Positions 35,450-43,833 of a stretch of DNA of 64,000 bases are shown here, piece after piece (the stretch's first letter is position 1; every line of letters begins with the position of its first letter). This DNA comes from Bacillota bacterium. Lineage in GTDB: Bacteria > Bacillota > Clostridia > Oscillospirales > Acutalibacteraceae. The stretch is taken from positions 186,001 through 250,000 of the forward strand of contig JAETSA010000002.1 in the NCBI GenBank assembly GCA_021769885.1, written 5' to 3'. The notes under the pieces are model-generated. The model was given only the letters and a program-made list of their open reading frames with translations. It did no database searches and was not told the DNA's origin. Both the position numbers and the translations under genes were made by a program.

Positions 35450-37036
35450 TTATTGCACAGCGATCTTGTCGCCGTCCTGCAAAGCGGTTTTCGGATTCAT
35501 AACAACCTGTTCCCCGCTCTTTATGCCGTCGAGCACCTCATAGACCGTATCCGACCCGATTCCCAAGGTGACTGCACGCTTGGAAACCGTTTTCTTCTCT
35601 GCATCGTAAACGAAAACATAATTCTCACCCGCATCGGTAAACACCGTTTCCACGGGGATGGTCAGCACGTTTTCAATCTTTTCGGTGTTAATCTGAATAT
35701 CGACATCAAAGCCAATGACAATTTTTTCATCGGGATTTTTGATTTTCACTTTGACAGGCGCACTGCTGGAGCTGCCTGTACTGCCGCCTGTCAGGGACGA
35801 GGTAATCGAGCTGATGTCAAGCCCCGAGGAAGCACTCGCGGTTGCGCTGACATAGCTGACTTCTGCATCATAAATTTTATCCAGCGAGGAAACCATAGCA
35901 GGCTGACCGACCTTTAAATCGAGCAAATCATATTTGCCGACGGTGAAGCTTGCGTAAAATTCACCGTAATTCTCCACCACGATGCCTGCTCCGACAGCCG
36001 TATCCGCACCGCTTGTAGAGGAGAAAATATCGGTAAGCGTTGCCGCAACATCACTGTTGCCCGACGCCATATTCATCAGCGCAGAAAGATCCATACCGCC
36101 CGACTGCTGTACCTTCGGCGTAAAAATCTCGCCCGCGACCAAATTCTGCTCGGTCACGATGCCGTCTGCCGCCGCAAACCAGCCGTTTTGGAGAGAATCC
36201 ACAAGGGCTTTATAGCTTTCATATTCTTTGGACTTTTGCTCCATAACGGATTTGTAAAGCTCCGTGACGGTTTCGTCGGTCTGGGCTTCATAAACAGACT
36301 TCTGCGCTTCCAAAGCCGACAGCTGCGCCTGCTTTTGTGCAAGCTCCGCCTTTTTAGCGGCAACGGAATTTCGCACCGCCGCTTCAACATCCACAGAACC
36401 GACCTGCTGCTGTACTGCGGTGACAATCTCTTGAATCTGCGCTTCGGTCATACCGCCCCCACGTAGCTGTTCCGCTAAAGCACGAAGCTCCGCCTCGGAA
36501 TACGTCGGCGTGTTGGGCGCGGTGACCTTGGTATTCTCCGCCGCCGCAATCTCCGACTCCAATGCGCTGATTTCACGCTGTAAGGTCGGGATTTGCGCAT
36601 TCACACTGCCAAGCTCCCGTTTTGCGTCGGACACGGAGTTTGCTGATTTTGTATAAGAGGCTTTTGCCTTGTCAAAAGCAGACTTGTAAGCATTTAACTG
36701 CGCCGTGAGTGTGGAAGTGTCAAAGGTCGCGAGCTGCTGCCCTGCCGTTACGCGGTCGCCTACAGAAACATAAACCGCTGTGACCCGAACGCCGCTTGCC
36801 GCATTAAAGCTTTCGGTACTGCCCGACTCCACCGTGCCTTGTGTATCAAAGGTGGACTGTATGTCGCCGATTTTCACCTCTGCAAGGCTGTAGGCGGGAA
36901 GCTCTTCCGGCTTAAAATTTGCATACAGCACAATGGCGACCAGTGCCGCCAGCACAACCGTTATGACAGCAACCGTAATTTTTTTCTTTCGGGGCCAATT
37001 CTTTGTTTTCTTAAACAAATCATCACCGCTTTCCAT
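35450..37036 (-). CDS. HlyD/YknX-like membrane-fusion (adaptor) protein
   Basis: Adaptors of this family link ABC permeases of the MacB/YknZ type to the cell wall side. The 528-aa protein has a basic N-terminus and one membrane anchor (about 22-43), a lipoyl half-motif near 70-105, a long coiled-coil hairpin (about 120-285) with an unusual insert containing YSEAELRALAEQLRGGGMTE, the second lipoyl half, and a C-terminal beta-barrel with a low-complexity Ser/Gly patch (about 415-430). It is encoded first in a two-gene operon with the permease. I see no clear ribosome site before the ATG at 37036, so the start is less sure. Confidence 0.88.
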   Translation of the reverse strand: MESGDDLFKKTKNWPRKKKITVAVITVVLAALVAIVLYANFKPEELPAYSLAEVKIGDIQSTFDTQGTVESGSTESFNAASGVRVTAVYVSVGDRVTAGQQLATFDTSTLTAQLNAYKSAFDKAKASYTKSANSVSDAKRELGSVNAQIPTLQREISALESEIAAAENTKVTAPNTPTYSEAELRALAEQLRGGGMTEAQIQEIVTAVQQQVGSVDVEAAVRNSVAAKKAELAQKQAQLSALEAQKSVYEAQTDETVTELYKSVMEQKSKEYESYKALVDSLQNGWFAAADGIVTEQNLVAGEIFTPKVQQSGGMDLSALMNMASGNSDVAATLTDIFSSTSGADTAVGAGIVVENYGEFYASFTVGKYDLLDLKVGQPAMVSSLDKIYDAEVSYVSATASASSGLDISSITSSLTGGSTGSSSSAPVKVKIKNPDEKIVIGFDVDIQINTEKIENVLTIPVETVFTDAGENYVFVYDAEKKTVSKRAVTLGIGSDTVYEVLDGIKSGEQVVMNPKTALQDGDKIAVQ

Positions 37037-37148
37037 TCAACAAGAGTATTTCAAAAATAAAACAGACTAATTGTATAATATTTTCGCGCAGATTGCCATA
37101 TATTTTTGTAAAGAAAATATGAATAAAACATTAACAGGAAGAGGATTT

Positions 37149-37670
37149 ATGAAAATTATGAAGCGAATTACCGCCGTACTGCTGTTTATCTGCGTTTTGC
37201 TGTGCGGATGCACAAAGCAAAGAAATATGGATCACGCCGAATTTTGCAAACGGCTGAACGCCTTACAGCAGAGCGAAACACTCTCGGCAGAGGCGTTTTT
37301 CAAAGAGAACACACCGAACACGAATGAATTAAACACTTCCCTGCCGTTTGGCGACGGCGAAACCGCACTTTTAACGCTGACCACAGACACGGCAGGCACG
37401 GTAACGGCTTTTCAGCTGACCGCCGTCAGTTCCGATATGCAAAACACGCCTGAAGCCTTCGGGGCATTGTATGAAACCTACTTACAGCTTGTGACGGTTT
37501 TAACGGTTCACGAAAGCACCGAGGACAGCGAAGTGCTCGTACAAGAAGCCGGTATTTTACCCGAAAGCCTCGGATTCACCGATTTCGGCTTCGTCGGTGA
37601 GGCAAACGGTCACCGATTTTCTGTTTTTTCGGGCGAAATGTATATTTCTATGTTTTGTGAACGGGTTTAA
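37149..37670 (+). CDS. Hypothetical lipoprotein
   Basis: A 173-aa protein with a lipoprotein signal peptide: basic MKIMKR, hydrophobic core and lipobox LLCGC with Cys19 or Cys20 region as the lipid site. I do not recognise the mature part, which looks like a compact alpha/beta domain without repeats. AGAGG precedes the ATG at 37149. It is transcribed away from the HlyD-like gene and converges on the patatin gene so tightly that both stop codons share the bases TTAA at 37667-37670. Its role is unknown. Confidence 0.75.
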   Translation: MKIMKRITAVLLFICVLLCGCTKQRNMDHAEFCKRLNALQQSETLSAEAFFKENTPNTNELNTSLPFGDGETALLTLTTDTAGTVTAFQLTAVSSDMQNTPEAFGALYETYLQLVTVLTVHESTEDSEVLVQEAGILPESLGFTDFGFVGEANGHRFSVFSGEMYISMFCERV

Positions 37671-38803
37671 TTTCGCGTCGTGCGTTTTGCCGGACTGTGT
37701 GCCGTTCTGAACAAATCGAGTGCCGCGGCGGCTTCACTCAGCTTTGCCGCTTTGCGCGGCGTCCGAATCTTTTTAACAATCTCCTCCGATGCTTTTTCGA
37801 GAATCGGCTTTGCGACTTTTAAAATCGGATTTTCGGCAGACTCCTTACGCTCGGCTTCCGCCGTTTCCTCGGCGGCAACTAAGGCGCGCATAAATTTGTG
37901 ATGCGTATACACGGTCAGCCGTTCCACACCGTACTGCGCGGCGAGAATCTCCAATTCCGATACCGCCTTGTAGCCGTATTTTTGCTGCATCAGTTTGTAT
38001 TCCTTCGGCTGGAAATAATAGTTTTGTCCGCTCAAAAGTCCGAAAGCCTTTTTGGTATCCAAATAACCCATTTGCATACGCTTTTCGGTCATAGCTTTAT
38101 CAAATTCAAAGGATTCTCCCAATTCTTTCGGGTCATTCGGGCGGATATAGATGATATCCGCGCAGGAAAGGTCATCCTTGTGCCCGATGCCCTTCATATT
38201 GGAAATATCCACCACAATAAACCGATTGATGCCGCGCTGACGGAGCATTCGGACAGGCGTATTGTCATACACGCCGCCGTCCAAATATTTCGCGCCGTCG
38301 GGACTTTGGTTGTGAAGCCCCGGAAAACGGGCGGACAGCATCAAATAATCCACCAACAACCCTTCCTGCATATCCTCGACAAACAGTTCAACCGGTTTTA
38401 AGGAAGAAAGCTGAAAGGTCACAAGCCCGAGCGGAATGCCCGACGCACGCACTTTTTCTTCATCGACATATTTTGCGACCAGATTGCGCGCAGGGGTTAC
38501 ATCGACCCCGCCGTTTTTGATGACCTCGTGAAAAATCTGCGGCAGATTTGAAAAGCTGAACAGATTTTCGGGAGCTTTCAGCTGGGCTTCCATTTGGATG
38601 CCGTCTTTCACCTCAATACTGCTCCACAGCTCAACGGTGCGGTCAAAATCGCCCTGCGCAATCAGCGCACCGTTGATTGCGCCGATGGATGCACCCGCAA
38701 TCATTTCAATATCTACGCCGATTTCACGCATCGCTTTCCAGGCACCGATTTGATAAGCGCCTTTCGCGCCGCCGCCTGCCAAAACCAAACCGTAAGGTCT
38801 CAT
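37667..38803 (-). CDS. Patatin-like phospholipase
   Basis: Patatin-type acyl hydrolases use a Ser-Asp dyad to cut fatty acids from phospholipids. The 378-aa protein has the oxyanion loop GGGAKG (10-15), the nucleophile elbow GASIG with Ser39, and the catalytic Asp in YLDGGVYDN. A C-terminal helical tail rich in Lys/Arg (from about 330) is extra. The start at 38803 has AAGGAG eleven bases before it. The frame continues open upstream, but that stretch translates repeat region D and should be left out. No signal peptide, so it probably acts from the cytoplasmic face. Confidence 0.9.
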   Translation of the reverse strand: MRPYGLVLAGGGAKGAYQIGAWKAMREIGVDIEMIAGASIGAINGALIAQGDFDRTVELWSSIEVKDGIQMEAQLKAPENLFSFSNLPQIFHEVIKNGGVDVTPARNLVAKYVDEEKVRASGIPLGLVTFQLSSLKPVELFVEDMQEGLLVDYLMLSARFPGLHNQSPDGAKYLDGGVYDNTPVRMLRQRGINRFIVVDISNMKGIGHKDDLSCADIIYIRPNDPKELGESFEFDKAMTEKRMQMGYLDTKKAFGLLSGQNYYFQPKEYKLMQQKYGYKAVSELEILAAQYGVERLTVYTHHKFMRALVAAEETAEAERKESAENPILKVAKPILEKASEEIVKKIRTPRKAAKLSEAAAALDLFRTAHSPAKRTTRN

Positions 38804-38839
38804 ATTTTGAAATGCTCCTTTCATAGGAAATATAAAAAA

Positions 38840-39290
38840 GATGTCGAGTAGTTGGGTCGTGATGACCCCTACGGGGTTGGTGCGTAGGGCGGGGGCTTGT
38901 CCCCGCCGTTTGTTTGCGTTGATTTTGCGGGCGCAACGCGCAAGCGCCCCTCGGGGTTTGTGCCGCGCCGTTGGGATTGTGCAAAATCCAACCTTGCTCG
39001 GGGCGCCAAGTCGGCGCCCCCTACGGGCGTAGGGAACAGCCTCTGTGTTGTTCCGCAAAATTCATCAGACTTTATCGGGCGGATGAGGTTACGGCTTCGC
39101 CATTACCCTTTTGTCGCTTCGCGACATTTCCCCTAATAGGGGAATCTTCATCCGCCCCTACGAATTGCAAACGCCTGTCATTCTGAGCCGTAAGGCGAAG
39201 AATCTCTTTTTGTGCAGGGCTCGTTCTGACGGAGATCCTTCGCTATCGCGCAGGATGACAGTACGGGCGGGCGTGGAAATCCGCCCATAT
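38840..39290. repeat. Modular hairpin repeat region D with nested cassette 1
   Basis: Non-coding, upstream of the patatin gene and downstream of the Rrf2 gene. Units include a GGGCGGGGGCTTGTCCCCGCC hairpin (first twenty bases counted from 38887), GGGGCGCCAAGTCGGCGCCCC-type arms near 38999, and a CATTCTGAGC repeat at 39180. Cassette 1 lies at 39087-39147 inside host arms GGGCGGATGA (39077-39086) and TCATCCGCCC (39148-39157), in the opposite orientation to the copy in region C. It is the only region of the six not in a convergent gap. Confidence 0.8.
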
Positions 39291-39298
39291 GAAGGTAT

Positions 39299-39736
39299 TT
39301 AAATTATATAGTCCATTCCGTTGCTTTGCAGTACGCGGTCGGCAAGGTCTGCGAGGGTGGTTTTGTCCACCACGCCGCGAACCGCGTCGTAAAGCTCCTG
39401 CCAAAAGCCGAGGGTTGCGCAGGTTTCGGCGCGCGGACAATCGTTTTGCGGACTGTCCAAGCACGCCACAGGGGCAAGACTGCCCTCTGTTACGCGCAAA
39501 ATATCGCCGACGGTATACTGCTCGGGGGACTTTGTCAGCTTGTAGCCCCCAGAAGGACCGCGCACGCTTTTGAGCATACCCGCTTTGGAAAGCACAGACA
39601 CAATCTGCTCCAAGTATTTTACGGAAACCTCCTGCCGTGCGGAAATATCCTTTAATGTAATATATTCACCGCTGTTGTGCAGTGCCAAATCCAGCATCAT
39701 ACGCAGGGCGTATCTGCCTCTGGTTGAAATTCGCAT
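39299..39736 (-). CDS. Rrf2-family transcriptional regulator (IscR-like)
   Basis: Rrf2 proteins are dimeric winged-helix regulators, many holding an Fe-S cluster to sense iron-sulfur or redox state. The 145-aa protein has the winged HTH (RISTRGRYALRMMLDLA; ISARQEVSVKYLEQIV; VRGPSGGYKL) and three cysteines in the pattern C-x7-C-x5-C (CLDSPQNDCPRAETC), as in IscR/CymR-like members that bind a cluster. GAGG precedes the ATG. It is last in a tight leftward cluster with ispE and a small membrane gene. No isc or suf genes are nearby, so its target is unknown. Confidence 0.92.
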   Translation of the reverse strand: MRISTRGRYALRMMLDLALHNSGEYITLKDISARQEVSVKYLEQIVSVLSKAGMLKSVRGPSGGYKLTKSPEQYTVGDILRVTEGSLAPVACLDSPQNDCPRAETCATLGFWQELYDAVRGVVDKTTLADLADRVLQSNGMDYII

Positions 39737-39739
39737 AAG

Positions 39740-39871
39740 CTACCTCGATTGTACATATTCAGACGGTGTGTGCGGCTGTACACGTTCCCCCTGAAAAACG
39801 GAAAATAGGAATAATAACGCAATAACGAGCAACGCAAACGCCAATAGTCCTGCGGCAAACCGATTCTTCAC
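39740..39871 (-). CDS. Small single-pass membrane protein (43 aa)
   Basis: The GTG start at 39871 overlaps the ispE stop as GTGA, and the TAG stop is three bases before the Rrf2 ATG. The peptide is NRFAAGLL followed by one clear hydrophobic helix (about 8-26) and a short polar tail. The exact packing between two real genes and the single membrane helix argue that it is translated; I know no family for it. A longer reading that starts inside ispE is less likely. Confidence 0.55.
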   Translation of the reverse strand: MKNRFAAGLLAFALLVIALLFLFSVFQGERVQPHTPSEYVQSR

Positions 39872-40737
39872 GGCTCGACCACTTCGATTCCGCTTGCAGC
39901 GGTTTTGCACAAATGCACCTCGCGAAATTGGGTATGTAATACATCCGCACATTTTTGCGCCGCCGCTTCGTCTGAAAACAGACCGTACACCGTCGGCCCG
40001 CTGCCGCTCATCAAGGTTAAATCCGCACCGTGTGTGCGCATAATCCCTTTAATGACGGGGCGTTGAGGCACTTCAATCACCTGTTCAAACACATTGCCCG
40101 CCTTTTCACACAGCAAGCGGTAATCGCCGTTGTGTGCGGCATACAGCATTGCATTTTTATCCATATGGCGAATCCGTTCGGCTTCGTCTATTTTTTTGTA
40201 TGCACCCACGGTGGACACATCCATATCGGGCTTGCAAAGCACAACAGATTTTCCCGAAAGCGGCTGTAAAGGCGCAATCACGCCGCCCTTATCCATACAA
40301 AGTGCTGTACCGCCTGTCAGAGAAAACGGCACATCCGCACCGACACTTTCGCCGATTTTTAAAAGCCGCATTTCGGAAAGCGGTGCACCGAACAAACGAT
40401 TCAGGCAGAATAAAACGCCTGCCGCATCGGCACTGCCGCCCGCAAGCCCTGCCGCCATCGGAATGACTTTCTCGATTTTGATGGATATGCCTGTATTTTC
40501 GCATTGTGTGCCCGCAAAAAATGCCGCCGCCGCTTTATAAGCGATATTTTTTTCATCCGTCGGCACGCGCGGATTATCGGTCAGGATTTCGATTTTCCCG
40601 CTGTTCGTACGCTCCACGGTAACGGTATCGTAACAGCTCACAGACTGCATCAGCATAAACAGGCTGTGATAGCCGTCAGGCAAAGTTCCCAGAACATCCA
40701 GCATTAAATTGATTTTTGCTGCTGCTTTTACTTTCAT
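39868..40737 (-). CDS. ispE: 4-diphosphocytidyl-2-C-methyl-D-erythritol kinase
   Basis: IspE phosphorylates CDP-methylerythritol with ATP, the fourth step of the MEP route to isoprenoids. The 289-aa protein has the substrate motif KINLMLDVLGTLPDGYH near the start, the GHMP-kinase ATP loop PMAAGLAGGSADAA (about 92-105) and the C-terminal MSGSGPTVYGLF. The start at 40737 has GAGG nine bases upstream; an ATG at 40752 overlaps the stop of the PHP gene and is less likely. It sits between the PHP phosphatase gene and the small membrane gene in one transcript. Confidence 0.96.
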   Translation of the reverse strand: MKVKAAAKINLMLDVLGTLPDGYHSLFMLMQSVSCYDTVTVERTNSGKIEILTDNPRVPTDEKNIAYKAAAAFFAGTQCENTGISIKIEKVIPMAAGLAGGSADAAGVLFCLNRLFGAPLSEMRLLKIGESVGADVPFSLTGGTALCMDKGGVIAPLQPLSGKSVVLCKPDMDVSTVGAYKKIDEAERIRHMDKNAMLYAAHNGDYRLLCEKAGNVFEQVIEVPQRPVIKGIMRTHGADLTLMSGSGPTVYGLFSDEAAAQKCADVLHTQFREVHLCKTAASGIEVVEP

Positions 40738-40748
40738 AGATTTTTTCC

Positions 40749-41561
40749 TCATTCAATCGGCATTTTTAAGGGCGTGCGCTGTTGGAACAGGGTCAACTCC
40801 GTAAAGCCTGCCGCAAGCATCGTATCGTAGGCTTCCTGCATTCCTTTGCCGACGTCGTCTGCAAAGTGTGCGTCTGAACCGTAGGTTACAAATTCACCGC
40901 CCAGCTCGTGAAAGCGTTTAACAGTTTCAAATTCGGGCGAAAGTTTGCCGATGGGCTGACGAAGTCCCGCCGTATTGATTTCGAGCGCCTTGCCCTTTTC
41001 GGCAGTCAGCTTTAGGATTTCATCGACTTGGCGCTTGTAATCTGCCAAATCTACCGTAATGCCCGATTTCGTGAAGAAATAGCGGCACGGATACGTCAGG
41101 TGCGCCAAAATGTCGAAATTTCCCCAGTCGAGCATCTGTAGGATTTCGTCAAAATATTCGGTCATCAAGGCTTTGACGCTGTCAGCCGTGAAATTCTCCA
41201 TAAAATAGAAATCCTCGCGCGCCCGCAGATTGTGCACCGAGCCGATGACCTCATCATATTCGCGCTTCGAAAGGATTTCTTCGGCGGTCGCTTTGTCATA
41301 ATGCGGCTGTCCGAGCTCCACGCCGCGCAGAACGAGCACCTTGCCGCAAAAGGCGGACTGCGCCTTGGACGCTTCAAAATACGCCTGGCGCACACGTTTG
41401 TCGTAATGCTCGGATTTATAGGTATCGACCTCACAATGGTCTGTCAGCGCAATCGCGCGCATCCCGCTGAGCTCCGCACGTTCGCAAATAAACATCGCGG
41501 AATGGTTGCCGTCCGGTGAATTGTCCGTATGCACGTGCAGGTCTAATTTTCTTTGATACAT
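40749..41561 (-). CDS. PHP-domain phosphatase, histidinol-phosphatase HisJ type
   Basis: PHP phosphatases use three metals held by His and Asp; HisJ/HisK members dephosphorylate histidinol phosphate. The 270-aa protein has DLHVHTDNSPDG (first metal ligands), ALTDHCEVD, GVELG, GSVHN and the late GSDAHFADDVG, so the whole metal site is present. The length is that of HisJ. No other histidine genes are nearby, so a different phosphate ester is possible. It is the first gene of the cluster with ispE; GGGGAA precedes its ATG. A clear promoter was not found in the AT-rich gap 41562-41680. Confidence 0.86.
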   Translation of the reverse strand: MYQRKLDLHVHTDNSPDGNHSAMFICERAELSGMRAIALTDHCEVDTYKSEHYDKRVRQAYFEASKAQSAFCGKVLVLRGVELGQPHYDKATAEEILSKREYDEVIGSVHNLRAREDFYFMENFTADSVKALMTEYFDEILQMLDWGNFDILAHLTYPCRYFFTKSGITVDLADYKRQVDEILKLTAEKGKALEINTAGLRQPIGKLSPEFETVKRFHELGGEFVTYGSDAHFADDVGKGMQEAYDTMLAAGFTELTLFQQRTPLKMPIE

Positions 41562-41683
41562 CGAAATTCCCCGCTTTACAAAGATTTATTTATAAATATA
41601 ACAGTATAATATCATATTTTTTTGGTATGGAATACAGTTTTTTGAAAAAAAGTAAAAAATCTCTGTAATTTTTTTGGGGTTTA

Positions 41684-41692
41684 TGCTATTAT
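41684..41692 (+). promoter_or_regulatory. Extended -10 element upstream of the ACT gene
   Basis: TGCTATTAT (an extended -10) at 41684-41692, 41 bases before the ACT-domain start. The -35 is weak. Confidence 0.4.
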
Positions 41693-41732
41693 GTTTATGC
41701 GATTATAATGCTATTTTTTCGGAGGTTATCTT

Positions 41733-42002
41733 ATGCGCGCAATTCTTACCGTTGTCGGTCACGACACTGTCGGCATTCTTTCGAAGGTTTCCGCAATGTG
41801 TGCCGAGCACAACGTCAATATTATTGAGGTTTCGCAAAGCATTTTACAGGATATGTTTTGTATGATTATGCTGGCGGACGTTTCCGAGTGCACCATTCCT
41901 TTCACCGCCTTTGCAGATAAGGCGCAGGCACTCGGCGAGGAAATGAACCTTTCGGTGCACGCGATGCACGAGGACATTTTCAATTCCATGCACAGAATCT
42001 GA
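41733..42002 (+). CDS. ACT-domain protein, UPF0237 type
   Basis: An 89-aa protein consisting of one ACT domain (AILTVVGHDTVGILSKVSAM) plus a short helix, resembling the GcvR-like UPF0237 family. ACT domains usually bind amino acids to control partner proteins. GGAGG precedes the ATG. The next gene begins 15 bases downstream and encodes UPF0210; the two families are neighbours in many Firmicutes, so they probably act together. The ligand is unknown. Confidence 0.92.
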   Translation: MRAILTVVGHDTVGILSKVSAMCAEHNVNIIEVSQSILQDMFCMIMLADVSECTIPFTAFADKAQALGEEMNLSVHAMHEDIFNSMHRI

Positions 42003-42017
42003 CGAGGTATTTTGACT

Positions 42018-43373
42018 ATGATAAACACACAGGATATTTTAGAAACCATCAATATGATTCGTGCGGAAAACCTCGACATCCGCACCATTACGATGGGAAT
42101 TTCCCTTTTGAGCTGTGCCGATTCGGACATTCACACCTCCTGCGATAAGATTTACGAAAAAATCTGCCGTCAGGCGGAGCACTTGGTCAAAACCGGGGAA
42201 AATATCGAAAAGGAATACGGGATTCCGATTATTCACAAGCGTATTTCCGTTACACCGATTGCCATGCTCGCGGCGGCAAGCGGCGGCGACCCCGTGCTCT
42301 ATGCAAAGACCTTGGAAAGAGCCGCACAGACGGTCGGCGTAAATTTCATCGGCGGCTATTCGGCGTTGGTACAAAAGGGCTTTGCGGCGGGTGACGAGGC
42401 TTTGATTCAGAGCATTCCCGAAGCCCTCGCTGAAACGGAGCACATTTGCTCGAGCGTCAATATCGGCTCGACAAAGGCAGGCATCAATATGGACGCGGTT
42501 GCCACGATGGGGCAGATTGTGCGCAAGGCGGCAGAGATTACGGCAGATAAAGGCTGTATCGGTCCTGCGAAGCTGGTCGTATTCTGCAATGCGCCTGAGG
42601 ACAACCCGTTTATGGCAGGTGCATTCCACGGCGCAGGCGAAGCCGACTGCGTCATCAACGTCGGCGTTTCGGGACCAGGTGTGGTACGTGCGGCGCTCGA
42701 AAAAATCCCCGACGGCAACATTACGGATGTTGCCGACACGGTGAAAAAGACCGCGTTCAAAATCACACGTGTCGGGCAGTTGGTTGCGAAAGAAGCGGCG
42801 AAGCGCTTGGGCGTGCCGTTCGGGATTGTGGATTTATCCCTCGCCCCCACCCCCGCTGTCGGCGATTCCGTCGCGCACATTTTAGAGGAAATGGGCTTGG
42901 AGCAGTGCGGCGCGCACGGCACAACGGCTTGTCTTGCGCTCCTCAATGATGCAGTCAAAAAGGGCGGCGTAATGGCGTCCTCGCACGTCGGCGGACTTTC
43001 GGGCGCGTTCATCCCCGTTTCCGAAGACGCAGGTATGATTGCGGCGGCGGAAAACGGCACACTCTCGATTGAAAAGCTAGAGGCGATGACCGCCGTCTGC
43101 TCGGTGGGTCTCGATATGATTATCATTCCCGGGGACACAAGCGCGGAAGTGATTTCGGGCATTATCGCAGACGAGGCGGCAATCGGTATGATTAACTCCA
43201 AAACCACCGCCGTCCGCGTGATTCCCGCCATCGGCAAAAATATCGGCGACACGCTCAATTTCGGCGGGCTTTTGGGCTACGGCCCTGTGATGAAGCTCAA
43301 CACCGCTTCGCCCGCAAAGTTTATTCACCGCGGCGGCAGAATCCCCGCCCCGATTCAGAGTTTGAAGAACTGA
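42018..43373 (+). CDS. UPF0210 (PFL) family protein
   Basis: This 451-aa cytoplasmic family has a barrel related to pyruvate formate-lyase/DUF711 proteins but no proven reaction. Conserved features are [60 protein letters not shown] and the glycine-rich [11 protein letters not shown]. The start at 42018 has GAGG nine bases upstream; a TTG at 42012 is not needed. It is paired with the ACT gene and closed by a hairpin at 43396. It has no PFL glycyl-radical motif, so a radical reaction is not implied. Confidence 0.93.
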   Translation: MINTQDILETINMIRAENLDIRTITMGISLLSCADSDIHTSCDKIYEKICRQAEHLVKTGENIEKEYGIPIIHKRISVTPIAMLAAASGGDPVLYAKTLERAAQTVGVNFIGGYSALVQKGFAAGDEALIQSIPEALAETEHICSSVNIGSTKAGINMDAVATMGQIVRKAAEITADKGCIGPAKLVVFCNAPEDNPFMAGAFHGAGEADCVINVGVSGPGVVRAALEKIPDGNITDVADTVKKTAFKITRVGQLVAKEAAKRLGVPFGIVDLSLAPTPAVGDSVAHILEEMGLEQCGAHGTTACLALLNDAVKKGGVMASSHVGGLSGAFIPVSEDAGMIAAAENGTLSIEKLEAMTAVCSVGLDMIIIPGDTSAEVISGIIADEAAIGMINSKTTAVRVIPAIGKNIGDTLNFGGLLGYGPVMKLNTASPAKFIHRGGRIPAPIQSLKN

Positions 43374-43395
43374 AAAGCAACCTGCCAAAAGATAC

Positions 43396-43436
43396 AGCAC
43401 CTGCCCGTAGTTTAAAACTGCGGGCAGGTGCTTTCG
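43396..43436 (+). terminator. Terminator after the UPF0210 gene
   Basis: Stem AGCACCTGCCCG (43396-43407) with its complement at 43421-43432, followed by a short T run. Confidence 0.75.
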
Positions 43437-43479
43437 GTTTAGGGAAAACGCACACAAAATCAGTGTTATACATAGAAAA

Positions 43480-43830
43480 CGACCTTAAGCGTCATACCGC
43501 AAGGTTTCTGCAAAATTTGGCGGGTCGTCGAGGTCGTAGGGACAGCCCTCGCGGCTGTCCGTTTTCGGGCGAACACAGTTCACCCTTACGATGTAGGGAA
43601 CAACCTATGTGTTGTTCCGCGGAATTTTCATCGGACTTCGGCGGGCGCGCAATGCGCGCCCCTACGGGGTTGTGCATCACCGTTGGAGTTACGCAAAATC
43701 CAAACTTGCGCGGGCGCTTCGTGAAGCGCCCCTACGGGGTGTGCACCACCGTCTGCTTGTTCTGATTTCACAGGTGAACACAGTTCGCCACTACGGGTAG
43801 TGCGTTGCCGTTGGGTTTGTGCAAATTTTC
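43480..43830. repeat. Modular hairpin repeat region E
   Basis: Non-coding gap between convergent genes. Units include GGACAGCCCTCGCGGCTGTCC (first twenty bases from 43540), GGAACAACCTATGTGTTGTT (43598), GGGCGCGCAATGCGCGCCCC (43642) and GGGCGCTTCGTGAAGCGCCC (43710), each followed by CTACG. Linkers TTTTCATCGGACTTCGGCGG and TTGTGCATCACCGTT match other regions. Confidence 0.8.
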
Positions 43831-43833
43831 CGC

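Noticed and set aside
38804-39058. An 85-residue N-terminal extension of the patatin
   Set aside because: It is translation of repeat region D, and the true start has a ribosome site at 38803.
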